Assembly: GCA_002779455.1 (NCBI GenBank)
Contig: PEWM01000001.1
Coordinates: 1 to 8,350 of the forward strand
Direction: 5' to 3'
Length of the DNA stretch: 8,350 nt
Origin: Deltaproteobacteria bacterium CG07_land_8_20_14_0_80_60_11
GTDB taxonomy: Bacteria > Desulfobacterota > Desulfobaccia > Desulfobaccales > 0-14-0-80-60-11
Shown here in pieces: positions 1-6,538 of the stretch. The notes below the pieces were generated by a model. It was not told the DNA's origin, searched no databases, and saw nothing but the letters and a program-made list of their open reading frames with translations. Within the stretch, counting starts at the first letter, position 1. Each line of letters opens with the position of its first letter. The translations under genes were made by a program, and so were the position numbers.

Positions 1-296
1 TTGGCCATGATGACCAGGTCAAAGGCGGGCAATCCGGTTTGGTGGCGGCGAAAAAACTCCCGGAGCAGGCGCTTCACGCGATTGCGCTGGACCGCCTTTC
101 CCATTCGCCGGGTAGCCACCAGCCCCAACCGGGGATGGCCTGCGGCCATGGGCGCCAGGGTCACGCCGAAATGGCGCGTGTGGAACCGCTTACCCTGGGC
201 CTGCGCCCGCAGAAATTCTTGGCGATGGCGGAGCCGCGCCGCCTTGGTGAAACGGGCGGTCCCTTTGGGGTTGGGTTCTGGACAGGGGCAGGGCAC
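1..296 (-). CDS. rnpA: Ribonuclease P protein component, 3' end cut by window edge
   Basis: This is the protein subunit of RNase P, which helps the catalytic RNA remove 5' leaders from precursor tRNAs in the cytoplasm. Ninety-eight codons are present and the C-terminus lies beyond the left edge. The family signature is clear at residues 64-80 (RRMGKAVQRNRVKRLLR), with the RNR core at 71-73, and basic residues dominate. The start is forced: the frame is closed by a TGA at 309-311, and the only usual initiation codon between it and the conserved domain is GTG at 294-296. No Shine-Dalgarno sequence is visible before it, so translation may depend on coupling to rpmH, which ends 41 bases upstream. 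The N-terminus has an unusual Cys/Pro-rich preface (residues 2-10, PCPCPEPNP) before the conserved RFTKAARLRHR segment. Order and strand match the classic rpmH-rnpA pair. Identity is very secure; the exact start is less so. Confidence 0.93.
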   Translation of the reverse strand, partial: MPCPCPEPNPKGTARFTKAARLRHRQEFLRAQAQGKRFHTRHFGVTLAPMAAGHPRLGLVATRRMGKAVQRNRVKRLLREFFRRHQTGLPAFDLVIMA

Positions 297-337
297 CGGC
301 AGTTGGCATCACGGATGAGGCGCAGGGGCTCCCCACC

Positions 338-475
338 TCAGACCGAAAGGCGTTTCCGGCCTCTGGCCCGGCGGCGCTTGATAACCGCGCGCCCGGCCCG
401 GGTGCTCATCCGTTCCAAAAACCCGTGGGTGCGGTTCCGGCGCAAATTACTGGGTTGATAGGTGCGTTTTGACAT
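338..475 (-). CDS. rpmH: 50S ribosomal protein L34
   Basis: L34 is a small, very basic protein of the large ribosomal subunit. The gene is short but complete: 45 residues, reading MSKRTYQPSNLRRNRTHGF at the N-terminus and ending RARGRKRLSV, which fits the family along its whole length, including the conserved TYQPS, RTHGF and GRAVIKRRRARGR blocks. The ATG is at 473-475 and the TGA at 338-340. An AAGGA ribosome-binding site (minus strand, 483-487) lies seven bases before the ATG. It is followed by rnpA on the same strand, the usual bacterial arrangement, and preceded by a recognisable promoter. Divergent from it, about 580 bases away, is mreB. The assignment is essentially certain. Confidence 0.98.
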   Translation of the reverse strand: MSKRTYQPSNLRRNRTHGFLERMSTRAGRAVIKRRRARGRKRLSV

Positions 476-509
476 TTACTCATCCTTAATCCGGGAACTT
501 TTTCCAAGC

Positions 510-542
510 ATTATATAAACCATGCATAGCGAATTTTGTCAA
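510..542 (-). promoter_or_regulatory. Probable sigma-70-type promoter of rpmH-rnpA
   Basis: On the minus strand there is an exact TTGACA (537-542) followed by an AT-rich block ending in an exact TATAAT (510-515). The spacing between these two is 21 bases, longer than the usual 16-19. An overlapping TATATA at 512-517 gives a 19-base spacer, so the real -10 may be shifted by two bases. Transcription would begin near 503, leaving a leader of roughly 25-30 bases before the rpmH ATG. Both hexamers are seen directly; their use as a promoter is inferred. Confidence 0.55.
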
Positions 543-670
543 GGTACAGACGATATTAATCCGGCTCCGGCGTCCAGATAGGCAGGATAAATCACCTGGC
601 GCCGCTCAACTCGCCTGAGTACAGGTGGCTTTCCCCGAACCCGGGCGAATCAACCCGCTACACGGTTTTA

Positions 671-793
671 ATACCAATTTGCCATCAAACAACAATTTTC
701 TTGTAGGGGCGGACCCATGTGTCCGCCCTGCATTGAGGGCGTACACGCGGGTGCGCCCTTACAATGCCGCATTTATTGATTGCGACTCGGTAT
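671..793. repeat. MITE-like compound palindromic element
   Basis: The ends form imperfect terminal inverted repeats: 671-688 (ATACCAATTTGCCATCAA) pairs with the reverse complement of 776-793 at 14 of 18 positions. Inside is a second inverted layer, TGTAGGGGCG (702-711) against CGCCCTTACA (754-763), matching at 9 of 10. Within that lie two smaller hairpins, GGGCGGAC/GTCCGCCC (707-714/721-728) and GGGCGTAC/GTGCGCCC (737-744/751-758, one mismatch). There is no coding capacity. A related end plus core recurs at the right edge of the window (8294-8350). The layout suits a non-autonomous mobile or REP-like repeat; mobility is inferred only. Confidence 0.7.
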
Positions 794-959
794 AAAAAAT
801 TCCTCGAGATTTGCGTTTAGGGGCGGACGGATGCAGGCTTTGGGAGCCTGGCGCGATGGCAAGATTTTTGCCGGCTGGCCCCCGGGCAGGGGGGGTGAGG
901 ATTTTTAGGTTGAATTTTTTCACTAAGTAGGCAAAATAGATAAGTGAGGGGCATCTCAC

Positions 960-1013
960 GTGGCGATGGCGCTGGGGGAACGGGCGCTTTTTTTAGCCCT
1001 CGGCCATCGTCAC
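960..1013 (+). promoter_or_regulatory. Inverted repeat in the mreB 5' leader
   Basis: GTGGCGATGGC (960-970) and GCCATCGTCAC (1003-1013) are complementary at 10 of 11 positions. Between them GGGC (982-985) and GCCC (996-999) can form an inner stem that encloses a run of seven T (988-994). The structure ends 30 bases before the mreB ribosome-binding site. It could be a leader hairpin, an attenuator or a protein-binding site; because the T run sits in the loop rather than after the stem, it is not a standard terminator. The function is unknown. Confidence 0.4.
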
Positions 1014-1057
1014 CCCCACCGGCAGCGGTGTTCCCGCGATGCTAAGGAGTGATACCC

Positions 1058-2095
1058 ATGTTTCTTGATCCCATCTTAGGCTGGTTCTCCAACGATCTGG
1101 CCATTGATTTAGGCACCGCCAACACCCTGGTCTATGTTAAGGGCAAGGGCATCGTCCTGAGCGAGCCCTCCGTGGTGGCGGTCCGCAAGAACGACCGGGA
1201 CCACCGCAGCCGGGTGCTGGCCGTGGGCCGGGACGCCAAGATGATGCTGGGGCGCACTCCGGGGAACATCGTGGCCATCCGCCCCATGAAGGACGGGGTC
1301 ATCGCCGACTTTGAAATCACCGAGGCCATGCTGCGCCACTTCATCCGCAAGGTCCACAACCGGCGGTCTCTGATCCGCCCCCGCATCATCATCGCCGTCC
1401 CGTCGGGCATCACCCCGGTGGAGAAGCGGGCGGTCCGGGAGTCGGCGGAGTCGGCCGGGGCCCGGGAAGTCTATCTCATTGAAGAACCCATGGCCGCAGC
1501 CATCGGCGCCGGGCTGCCCATCACCGAGCCCATCTGCAACATGGTGGTGGACATCGGCGGCGGCACCTCGGAAGTGGCGGTCATTTCCCTGGCGGGCATC
1601 GTCTATGCCAAATCCGTCCGGATGGGGGGCGACAAGATGGACGAGGCCATCCTGCAGTTTGTCAAACGGACGTACAACCTCCTCATCGGGGAGCGCACCT
1701 CCGAAATCATCAAAACCACCATCGGCAACGCCTATCCCGGCAGTGAGATGGAGACCATGGACGTCAAAGGCCGGGACCTGGTCACCGGCATCCCCAAAAT
1801 CATCAATGTCAATTCCGACGAGATCCGCCAGGCTATCCAGGAACAGATTGATTCTATCGTGGCCGCAGTCAAAACTGCCCTGGAGCAGACCCCGCCCGAG
1901 CTGGCGGCGGACATCGTGGACCGGGGCATCTATCTCACCGGGGGCGGCGCCCTGCTGAAGAATCTGGATATCCTGCTGCACCAGGAAACCGGCCTGCCCA
2001 TCAAGATCGCCGACGACCCCCTGTCCACCGTGGTCATGGGCTGCGGCAAGGCCCTGGATAATCTCAACATCCTGAAAGAAGTGATGGTGGATTGA
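1058..2095 (+). CDS. mreB: Rod-shape-determining protein MreB (actin homologue)
   Basis: MreB is a bacterial actin that polymerises with ATP on the inner face of the cytoplasmic membrane and guides side-wall peptidoglycan synthesis. At 345 residues it has normal family length. Residues 1-11 (MFLDPILGWFS) form the amphipathic membrane-binding helix usual in Gram-negatives. Phosphate-1 is at 17-30 (D17 LGTANTLVYVKGK), the IEEPMAAAIG segment with the catalytic-type glutamate near 143 follows, phosphate-2 is VVDIGGGT at 163-170, and the adenosine motif TGGGALLKNLD is at 294-304. I chose ATG 1058 because AAGGAG at 1044-1049 lies eight bases before it. An in-frame GTG at 1049 overlaps that site and is unlikely to be used. 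It is the first gene of mreBCD-mrdA, and mreC follows at once. The leader contains an inverted repeat that may influence expression. Confidence 0.98.
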   Translation: MFLDPILGWFSNDLAIDLGTANTLVYVKGKGIVLSEPSVVAVRKNDRDHRSRVLAVGRDAKMMLGRTPGNIVAIRPMKDGVIADFEITEAMLRHFIRKVHNRRSLIRPRIIIAVPSGITPVEKRAVRESAESAGAREVYLIEEPMAAAIGAGLPITEPICNMVVDIGGGTSEVAVISLAGIVYAKSVRMGGDKMDEAILQFVKRTYNLLIGERTSEIIKTTIGNAYPGSEMETMDVKGRDLVTGIPKIINVNSDEIRQAIQEQIDSIVAAVKTALEQTPPELAADIVDRGIYLTGGGALLKNLDILLHQETGLPIKIADDPLSTVVMGCGKALDNLNILKEVMVD

Positions 2096-2106
2096 GGCGG
2101 TTAGAT

Positions 2107-2940
2107 GTGCACCCCCAAGGTCGCTACCGCACCCCGCTCCTTTTAGTCCTGACCCTGCTGCTGGTCTTTACGGTCCTCTCCCTGAGCCTCAAGCGCTCGC
2201 CGGCCTTGAGAAAGGTGCAGGGGCTGGTCGTCGCCATGACCGCCCCCGGTTTGGAGGGGCTTTCGTACGTGGGCCGCAGCGCCAAACAACTCTGGCTGGG
2301 CTATTTCTATCTGGTGGGGGTGCGGCGGCAAAACGCCGAATTGCAGCGGCAACTGGAGGAGTTTAAGCAGCGGGGAGTCCATTTCCAGGAAGCCGAACAG
2401 GCCCTGACCCGCCTTGAAGCCCTCCTGGACCTGAAGCGGCAGGTGGCCCTGCCCGTTATCGGGGCCCGGGTCATCGCCTACGACCCCACCCTGTGGTCAC
2501 GTTCCGCCATCATCAATCAGGGCAAGGCCCAGGGAGTCAAGGAGGGTCTGCCGGTACTGGCCCCCCAGGGCATTGTGGGGCGCATCGTGGAAGTCTACCC
2601 CGAGTATTCCAAGGTGATGCTCATCGTGGACCGCAAGAGCAGCGCCGATGCCATGATCCAGCGCACCCGGGTCCGGGGCATGCTCAAGGGCAAGGGCGGC
2701 AACCGCGGCTCCCTGGAGTTTGTCCCCAAGAGCGCCGACGTGCAGGTGGGCGACCTGGTGCTGGCCTCCGGGTTGGTGGGCCTCTATCCCAAAGGTCTGG
2801 TCTTTGGGAAGGTCACCGCCGCCAACAAGAAAAATCCCGGCGTCTTTCAGGAGATCGAGGTTACCCCCAGCGTCGATTTATCCACTTTGGAAGAGGTTCT
2901 GGTGGTGAAAGTGGCCACGCTTACCTTGACCGAACCATGA
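2107..2940 (+). CDS. mreC: Rod-shape-determining protein MreC
   Basis: MreC is a bitopic inner-membrane protein whose periplasmic part binds and activates the PBP2/RodA synthase and links it to MreB. A short basic N-terminus precedes one membrane segment (residues about 10-28, LLLVLTLLLVFTVLS). A predicted coiled coil rich in Q, E and L follows at about 65-105, then the beta-rich MreC domain with recognisable family stretches (DPTLWSRSAIINQGKAQGV, APQGIVGRIVEV, VGDLVLASGLVGLYPKGLVFG). The start is ambiguous. GTG 2107 has GAGG at 2094-2097 nine bases before it and gives 277 residues. TTG 2092 overlaps the mreB stop by four bases and adds five residues, but has no well-spaced ribosome-binding site. 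I prefer GTG. The stop overlaps the mreD ATG, implying translational coupling. Confidence 0.95.
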   Translation: MHPQGRYRTPLLLVLTLLLVFTVLSLSLKRSPALRKVQGLVVAMTAPGLEGLSYVGRSAKQLWLGYFYLVGVRRQNAELQRQLEEFKQRGVHFQEAEQALTRLEALLDLKRQVALPVIGARVIAYDPTLWSRSAIINQGKAQGVKEGLPVLAPQGIVGRIVEVYPEYSKVMLIVDRKSSADAMIQRTRVRGMLKGKGGNRGSLEFVPKSADVQVGDLVLASGLVGLYPKGLVFGKVTAANKKNPGVFQEIEVTPSVDLSTLEEVLVVKVATLTLTEP

Positions 2941-3467
2941 TTGCGCCTCTGATCGCTTTCAGCCTGGTGGGCCTGCTCATCTTTTACGTGCAGAACCTGG
3001 TGCTCTTTCCCTATGTGCACCTGCGTCTGCTGGCCCTGCTGCTGTTCTATGTGGGCCTGAGGCCGTCCCTCTCACTGACCCTGGCATTGGGCCTGGTGTT
3101 GGGCTGCCTCCAGGATAGTTATGCCACCACCCCTTTCGGGCTCCATTTGGGGGCGTCCCTGGTGCTGGTGGCCATGGCCCGGTTTTCCCGGCGCCGCCTG
3201 CTCCTCCAGCAGCTGGGTTTCCAGGCGTTGGCCGGCCTGGCCGCCCTGGCTTTGCAAGAGGTGTATTTGCAGCTCGTCACCTTCATGCTGGGCTACCAGC
3301 CCCTCTTTTCTCACGACCTGATTAGGGTGCACGGCATGGAAATCCTGGGCACTGCGGCCCTGGGACCCCTGATGCATCTCTTGGTGCAGTTAGTTCCTGA
3401 CGCTCTTCGCGGTTTGGGCTGGCGGCCCAGAAGTGAACCTATGCCCTATCGGCCTTTTGGAGAATGA
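2937..3467 (+). CDS. mreD: Rod-shape-determining membrane protein MreD
   Basis: MreD is a small polytopic inner-membrane protein of the elongasome that works with MreC; its biochemical role is poorly defined in general. The 176-residue product is of normal size and very hydrophobic, with about five membrane segments: the N-terminal MIAPLIAFSLVGLLIFYVQ, two Leu-rich stretches through LRLLALLLFYVGL and LTLALGLVLG, one around LGASLVLVAMA, and further hydrophobic segments after the RRR loop. The motif CLQDSYATTPFGLHLGAS resembles the conserved loop of this family (the usual pattern is G-x-x-x-D followed by G). The ATG at 2937 overlaps the mreC stop in an ATGA, and no separate ribosome-binding site is visible, so translation probably relies on reinitiation. 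The call rests on position, size and hydrophobicity as much as on sequence, since MreD diverges quickly. Confidence 0.9.
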   Translation: MIAPLIAFSLVGLLIFYVQNLVLFPYVHLRLLALLLFYVGLRPSLSLTLALGLVLGCLQDSYATTPFGLHLGASLVLVAMARFSRRRLLLQQLGFQALAGLAALALQEVYLQLVTFMLGYQPLFSHDLIRVHGMEILGTAALGPLMHLLVQLVPDALRGLGWRPRSEPMPYRPFGE

Positions 3468-3615
3468 GTGAGGCAAACTCGAAACTGGCCAGGCCTTGAG
3501 CCGGTCCCGTGCCGACGACGGGGGTGACGGTGGCCCAGGGCGGCGGATTTTGCCCCGACCCCGGCAACCAATCGCCTGATTACCGTGTTGATGACCCGGA
3601 TGAGTGAGAGCGGCC
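3468..3615 (+). other. Non-coding gap between mreD and mrdA
   Basis: The otherwise compact operon opens here for about 150 bases. I see no gene apart from an 11-codon frame (3464-3499) without support. There is no strong hairpin with a T run and no clear -35/-10 pair. The stretch could hold a weak internal promoter or be the remnant of an insertion or deletion; nothing visible decides this. Confidence 0.5.
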
Positions 3616-5493
3616 ATGCTGCGTCCGAATAAACCAGAATTTTCCGGCTTCAAGCTCCTGGAAACCAGCTTTGGGGGGGTGATGCCCCCGGAAGAACAGG
3701 AGCGCCTCCACCGGACCTTCGTCCGCACCGCCCTGATCGTCCTGTGCCTCTTTGGGCTTCTTTTCATGCGTCTCTGGTTCCTGCAACTGGTGCAGGGAGA
3801 GGAGATGCAGCAGCGTTCGGAACACAACCGGATTCGCCTCCAGGATCTGCCGCCCTGGCGGGGCATGATTCTGGACCACCAAGGCCAGGTGCTGGTGGCC
3901 AACCGGCCCAGCTATGAACTGGTAGTGGTCCTGGAGGACGTGGGGGATATCCCCCTCCTGGCCGGGCGCCTGGCCGGCCTGCTGCGCCTGGACGTCCAGC
4001 AACTAACGGCCCAGCTGCAAAATGGCAAGAAAGCCGGCCTGCACCAGGTGCGGGTCCGCACCGACCTTGCCTGGGAAGAGATGGCCCGGGTGGAGACCTT
4101 TCAACCGGAACTGCCCGGGGTCCTCATCCAGGTCCAGCCGAAGCGGGAATATCGCCACAAGGGCATGGCCTGCCACCTCCTGGGCTACCTGGGGGAGATC
4201 AGCGACGTCCAGCTCAAGAGCGGCAAGTTTCCCAATTATAAGATGGGGGATTACCTCGGCAAATGCGGGGTGGAACTGGCCTGGGAAAAGTACCTCCGGG
4301 GCCAACGGGGCTCCCGCCGCATCGAAGTAGACGCCTACGGGCGGGAACTGGGCCAGTTGGACAGCGTCTTCCCCACTCCCGGGGCCAACATCTTCCTTAC
4401 CCTGGATAACCGGATGCAACGGGAAGCTGAGGCCTGCCTGGAAGGCCAGGTGGGGGCCATCGTGGCCCTGGACCCCCAAAACGGCAGGGTCCTGGCCCTG
4501 GCGTCCTCGCCCACCTTTTCCCAGGAGGCCTTCGAACGGGGACTCACCAACCAGGAGTGGCAAAGGATCAACCATGATAAGACCCACCCCCTGGAAAACC
4601 GCACCCTGAAGGGCCAGTATCCCCCGGGTTCCACCTTTAAAATCGTCATGGCGGTGGCCGGCCTGGAGGAAAAGGTCATCACCCCCAGCACCATCATCTT
4701 CTGCAGCGGCGTTATGCCCGTGGGCAATCACGTGTTTCACTGCTGGCGCAAGGGCGGCCACGGCCCCATGAACCTCCACCGGGCCATAGTGCATTCCTGT
4801 GACATCTATTTCTACGAGGTGGGCCGGCGTCTGGGAATTGAGCGCATCAATGAGTGGAGCAGGCGCTTCGGCCTGGGCGCGCCCACCGGCCTCAATCTGG
4901 ACAAGGAGATGCCGGGCCTGGCGCCTTCCCCGGCCTGGAAAAAGGCTCGATTCCATCAGCCCTGGCACGAAGGCGAAACGATCCTGGTGTCCATCGGCCA
5001 GGGCTACAATCTGACCACCCCCATCCAGATGGCCCGGGTGGTGGCGGCCATTGCCAACGGCGGCCTCGTCTATAAACCCTACCTGGTGGAGAAGGTGGAA
5101 AGCCCGGCCGGGGAGATTTTCTACCAGGCCAGGCCCGAGGTGCAATCCCGTCTGGGGGCCAGCGGGGCCAATCTGGAGGCGGTGCGCCAGGCCCTGGTGG
5201 CGGCGGTCAACGATGGCACGGCCAAAGCCGCCCGCCTGCCCCATATCCAGGTGGCCGGCAAAACCGGCACCGCCCAGGTGGTCGCCATCGATCGGGATAA
5301 CCCCAAAAAGAAAAGAGAGCAGCGGAAGGAGGATCACGCCTGGTTCGTGGCCTACGCCCCGGCCGACGAACCCCAGGTGGCCGTGGCGGTCCTGGTGGAG
5401 CACGGCGGCCACGGCGGCTCCGAAGCCGCCCCCCTGGCCAGGCGGGTCATCAATGCGGGCCTGTCAGAATCCAAGGTGGCCCAGGCGCAATGA
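3616..5493 (+). CDS. mrdA: Penicillin-binding protein 2, elongasome transpeptidase
   Basis: PBP2 is the class B (transpeptidase-only) enzyme that cross-links peptidoglycan during side-wall growth; it is membrane-anchored and acts in the periplasm with RodA and MreC. With ATG 3616 it has 625 residues, close to the family norm. One membrane segment spans about residues 37-59. The pedestal domain shows the RGMILDHQGQVLVANRPSYE motif near 82. The catalytic domain has all three active-site motifs: STFK (nucleophile S339, K342), SCD (394-396, the SxD form common in PBP2) and KTGT (549-552). GQGYNLTTPIQMARV, also typical, lies near 461. An in-frame GTG at 3604 would add four residues; neither start has a strong ribosome-binding site. 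This is the last gene of the cluster: rodA, its usual partner and neighbour, is absent and pcm converges from the other strand. Confidence 0.97.
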   Translation: MLRPNKPEFSGFKLLETSFGGVMPPEEQERLHRTFVRTALIVLCLFGLLFMRLWFLQLVQGEEMQQRSEHNRIRLQDLPPWRGMILDHQGQVLVANRPSYELVVVLEDVGDIPLLAGRLAGLLRLDVQQLTAQLQNGKKAGLHQVRVRTDLAWEEMARVETFQPELPGVLIQVQPKREYRHKGMACHLLGYLGEISDVQLKSGKFPNYKMGDYLGKCGVELAWEKYLRGQRGSRRIEVDAYGRELGQLDSVFPTPGANIFLTLDNRMQREAEACLEGQVGAIVALDPQNGRVLALASSPTFSQEAFERGLTNQEWQRINHDKTHPLENRTLKGQYPPGSTFKIVMAVAGLEEKVITPSTIIFCSGVMPVGNHVFHCWRKGGHGPMNLHRAIVHSCDIYFYEVGRRLGIERINEWSRRFGLGAPTGLNLDKEMPGLAPSPAWKKARFHQPWHEGETILVSIGQGYNLTTPIQMARVVAAIANGGLVYKPYLVEKVESPAGEIFYQARPEVQSRLGASGANLEAVRQALVAAVNDGTAKAARLPHIQVAGKTGTAQVVAIDRDNPKKKREQRKEDHAWFVAYAPADEPQVAVAVLVEHGGHGGSEAAPLARRVINAGLSESKVAQAQ

Positions 5494-5684
5494 AGATTTT
5501 TCCGCCCATTGTTCTGGTTCCCAAGTTGAACTTGGGAACCCAAGGGTAACCCAAGTTCCGCTGGGCGCCTTGCCAAGCCTGGCGGGCAATGGCGTCCCGC
5601 CGGCGTCGGGGCACCGCGGGCTGTGACCTCAAACCCCTTGCCCGATTATGACGACCCCGGCCAGCGCCGCCATACCTTCCTGAT
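5494..5684. other. Convergent gap between mrdA and pcm
   Basis: These 191 bases separate the 3' ends of mrdA and pcm. A palindrome at 5516-5540 is the only structure I recognise. No hairpin here is followed by a T run on either strand, so no standard intrinsic terminator is visible for either gene. Confidence 0.5.
5516..5557. repeat. Perfect palindrome with overlapping alternative hairpin
   Basis: GGTTCCCAAGTT (5516-5527) and AACTTGGGAACC (5529-5540) are exact reverse complements around one central G. A further CCCAAGTT (5550-5557) can also pair with AACTTGGG (5529-5536), so two mutually exclusive stems are possible. It sits 22 bases after the mrdA stop, between convergent genes. It resembles dispersed CCCAAG/CTTGGG intergenic repeats of other bacteria; it may slow 3' decay or assist termination, but no T run follows. 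Confidence 0.6.
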
Positions 5685-6347
5685 TCACGTCCCACCCGCC
5701 TCCTGCCAGCCGTGCTCACCGATGAGGCGCACGAAGCGGCAGCCGCCGTGGTACTCAAACTTCAGCCCTTCTCTGGTCTGGCGGACGCACGTCAAAGTTT
5801 GGGACCACCGGTCCCCCACGGGAATCACCAGCCGCCCCCCCAGGGCCAGCTGCTCCGTCAGGGGCCGGGGCACCTGGGGGGCGCCGGCGGTGACCATGAT
5901 GGCCTCGAACGGCATTTCCTCGGGCCAGCCCAACGTCCCATCCCCCACCCGGGTCTTGATGTTGCTGTATCCCAGCGAGGTTAAGATTTGCTCCGCCTGG
6001 GCCAAAAGCGACGCCACCCGGTCGATGGTGAAGACCTGGGCCGCCAGCTCCGCCAGGATGGCCGCCTGGTAGCCCGAGCCGGTGCCGATTTCCAGCACCC
6101 GGTCCGTCTCCTTCAGCTCCAAAAGCTCGGTCATCAGGGCCACGATGTAGGGCTGGGAGATGGTCTGGTCCTCCCCGATGGGCAGGGGATAGTCGCTGTA
6201 GGCCTGGTCCCAGAGGTGAGACGGGATGAAGCGGTGCCGGGGCACTTTTTTCATGGCAGCCAATACCCTGGGGTCGGACACCCCCCGGGCCGCGATCTGG
6301 GTCTCCACCATCCGGTGGCGCATGGCGGTGTACTGGTCCTCAGTCAT
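5685..6347 (-). CDS. pcm: Protein-L-isoaspartate O-methyltransferase
   Basis: This cytoplasmic enzyme uses S-adenosylmethionine to methylate isoaspartyl residues formed by ageing of Asn and Asp, starting their repair. The 220-residue product has normal length and matches the family throughout. Near the N-terminus come the conserved VPRHRFIP (35-42) and the active-site region GEDQTISQPYIVA (58-70, with S64 at the position of the conserved serine). SAM-binding motif I is VLEIGTGSGYQ at 84-94; the acidic residue at the end of the second strand is D109; RVGDG at 133-137 and FEAIMVTAGAP at 147-157 follow. The ATG at 6345-6347 has only a weak purine-rich AGAAGA upstream. It converges on mrdA and is divergent from the cysteine-rich gene. 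Its frequent partner surE is not in the window. Confidence 0.97.
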   Translation of the reverse strand: MTEDQYTAMRHRMVETQIAARGVSDPRVLAAMKKVPRHRFIPSHLWDQAYSDYPLPIGEDQTISQPYIVALMTELLELKETDRVLEIGTGSGYQAAILAELAAQVFTIDRVASLLAQAEQILTSLGYSNIKTRVGDGTLGWPEEMPFEAIMVTAGAPQVPRPLTEQLALGGRLVIPVGDRWSQTLTCVRQTREGLKFEYHGGCRFVRLIGEHGWQEAGGT

Positions 6348-6403
6348 GGATTATCTTCTTTTTTCACCGTCTTCAGGGTAATCTGCCCGATGGACAAATT
6401 GAT

Positions 6404-6460
6404 GGTGGGCAGTGCCCACCCGATATTTTTTTCCAAGTGGCACAGGCTTCCAGCCGGTGC
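6404..6460. repeat. Two adjacent palindromic repeats upstream of pcm
   Basis: The first is GGTGGGCAGTGCCCACC (6404-6420), a perfect 8+1+8 palindrome followed by CGATATTTTTTT. The second is GCACAGGCT (6440-6448) and AGCCGGTGC (6452-6460), complementary at 8 of 9 positions around a three-base loop. The first recurs exactly at 6747-6763. With its T run it could act as a rho-independent stop for plus-strand transcripts, although no plus-strand gene ends here. Confidence 0.65.
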
Positions 6461-6502
6461 GGGCTTAGGTCTGGTATCCTGAATCTTGAATTTCCCACGC
6501 GC

Positions 6503-6532
6503 TTGGTTCAACGTTAATACTTCTGCTATAAT
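6503..6532 (+). promoter_or_regulatory. Extended -10 promoter of the cysteine-rich gene
   Basis: TGCTATAAT (6524-6532) is an exact TATAAT preceded by the TGN of an extended -10. A weaker TTGGTT (6503-6508) lies 18 bases upstream. The last base of the -10 is only seven bases before the A of the first ATG (6539), so transcription would be expected to begin at or next to that ATG. The sequence elements are seen directly; use as a promoter is inferred. Confidence 0.65.
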
Positions 6533-6538
6533 CTACCT

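Larger units (their letters stand above)
476..1057. other. Divergent intergenic region between rpmH and mreB
   Basis: This 582-base gap has no credible protein gene. From rpmH outward it holds the rpmH leader and promoter (to 542), a stretch at about 543-665 where I see nothing recognisable, a palindromic repeat element (671-793), a short partial copy of the repeat core (TAGGGGCGGAC, 818-828), a purine-rich run near 890-900, and the mreB leader with its inverted repeat (960-1013). A weak promoter candidate for mreB is TTGAAT (910-915) with CAAAAT (932-937), spacing 16; each hexamer matches the consensus at only four of six positions, so this is tentative. Confidence 0.7.

Noticed and set aside
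671..793. CRISPR array or tandem repeat
   Set aside because: The repeats are inverted rather than direct, with no regular spacers and no cas genes in view.
759..959. Minus-strand frame of 66 codons in the rpmH-mreB gap
   Set aside because: It overlaps the right end of the palindromic element and the partial core copy at 818-828, has no recognisable motif and no clear ribosome-binding site.
1049..1057. GTG at 1049 as the mreB start
   Set aside because: It overlaps the AAGGAG ribosome-binding site that is correctly spaced for ATG 1058, where the family N-terminus begins.
1109..1981. Long minus-strand frame antisense to mreB, and a similar one at 4003-5412 antisense to mrdA
   Set aside because: Long open antisense frames are expected opposite GC-rich genes with strong third-position bias; the translations are His/Gly/Asp-rich without domain features.
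2493..2936. Upstream extension of the mreD frame inside mreC
   Set aside because: The translation is Gly/Arg/Pro-rich shadow of mreC; the MreD-like sequence begins only at the ATG overlapping the mreC stop.
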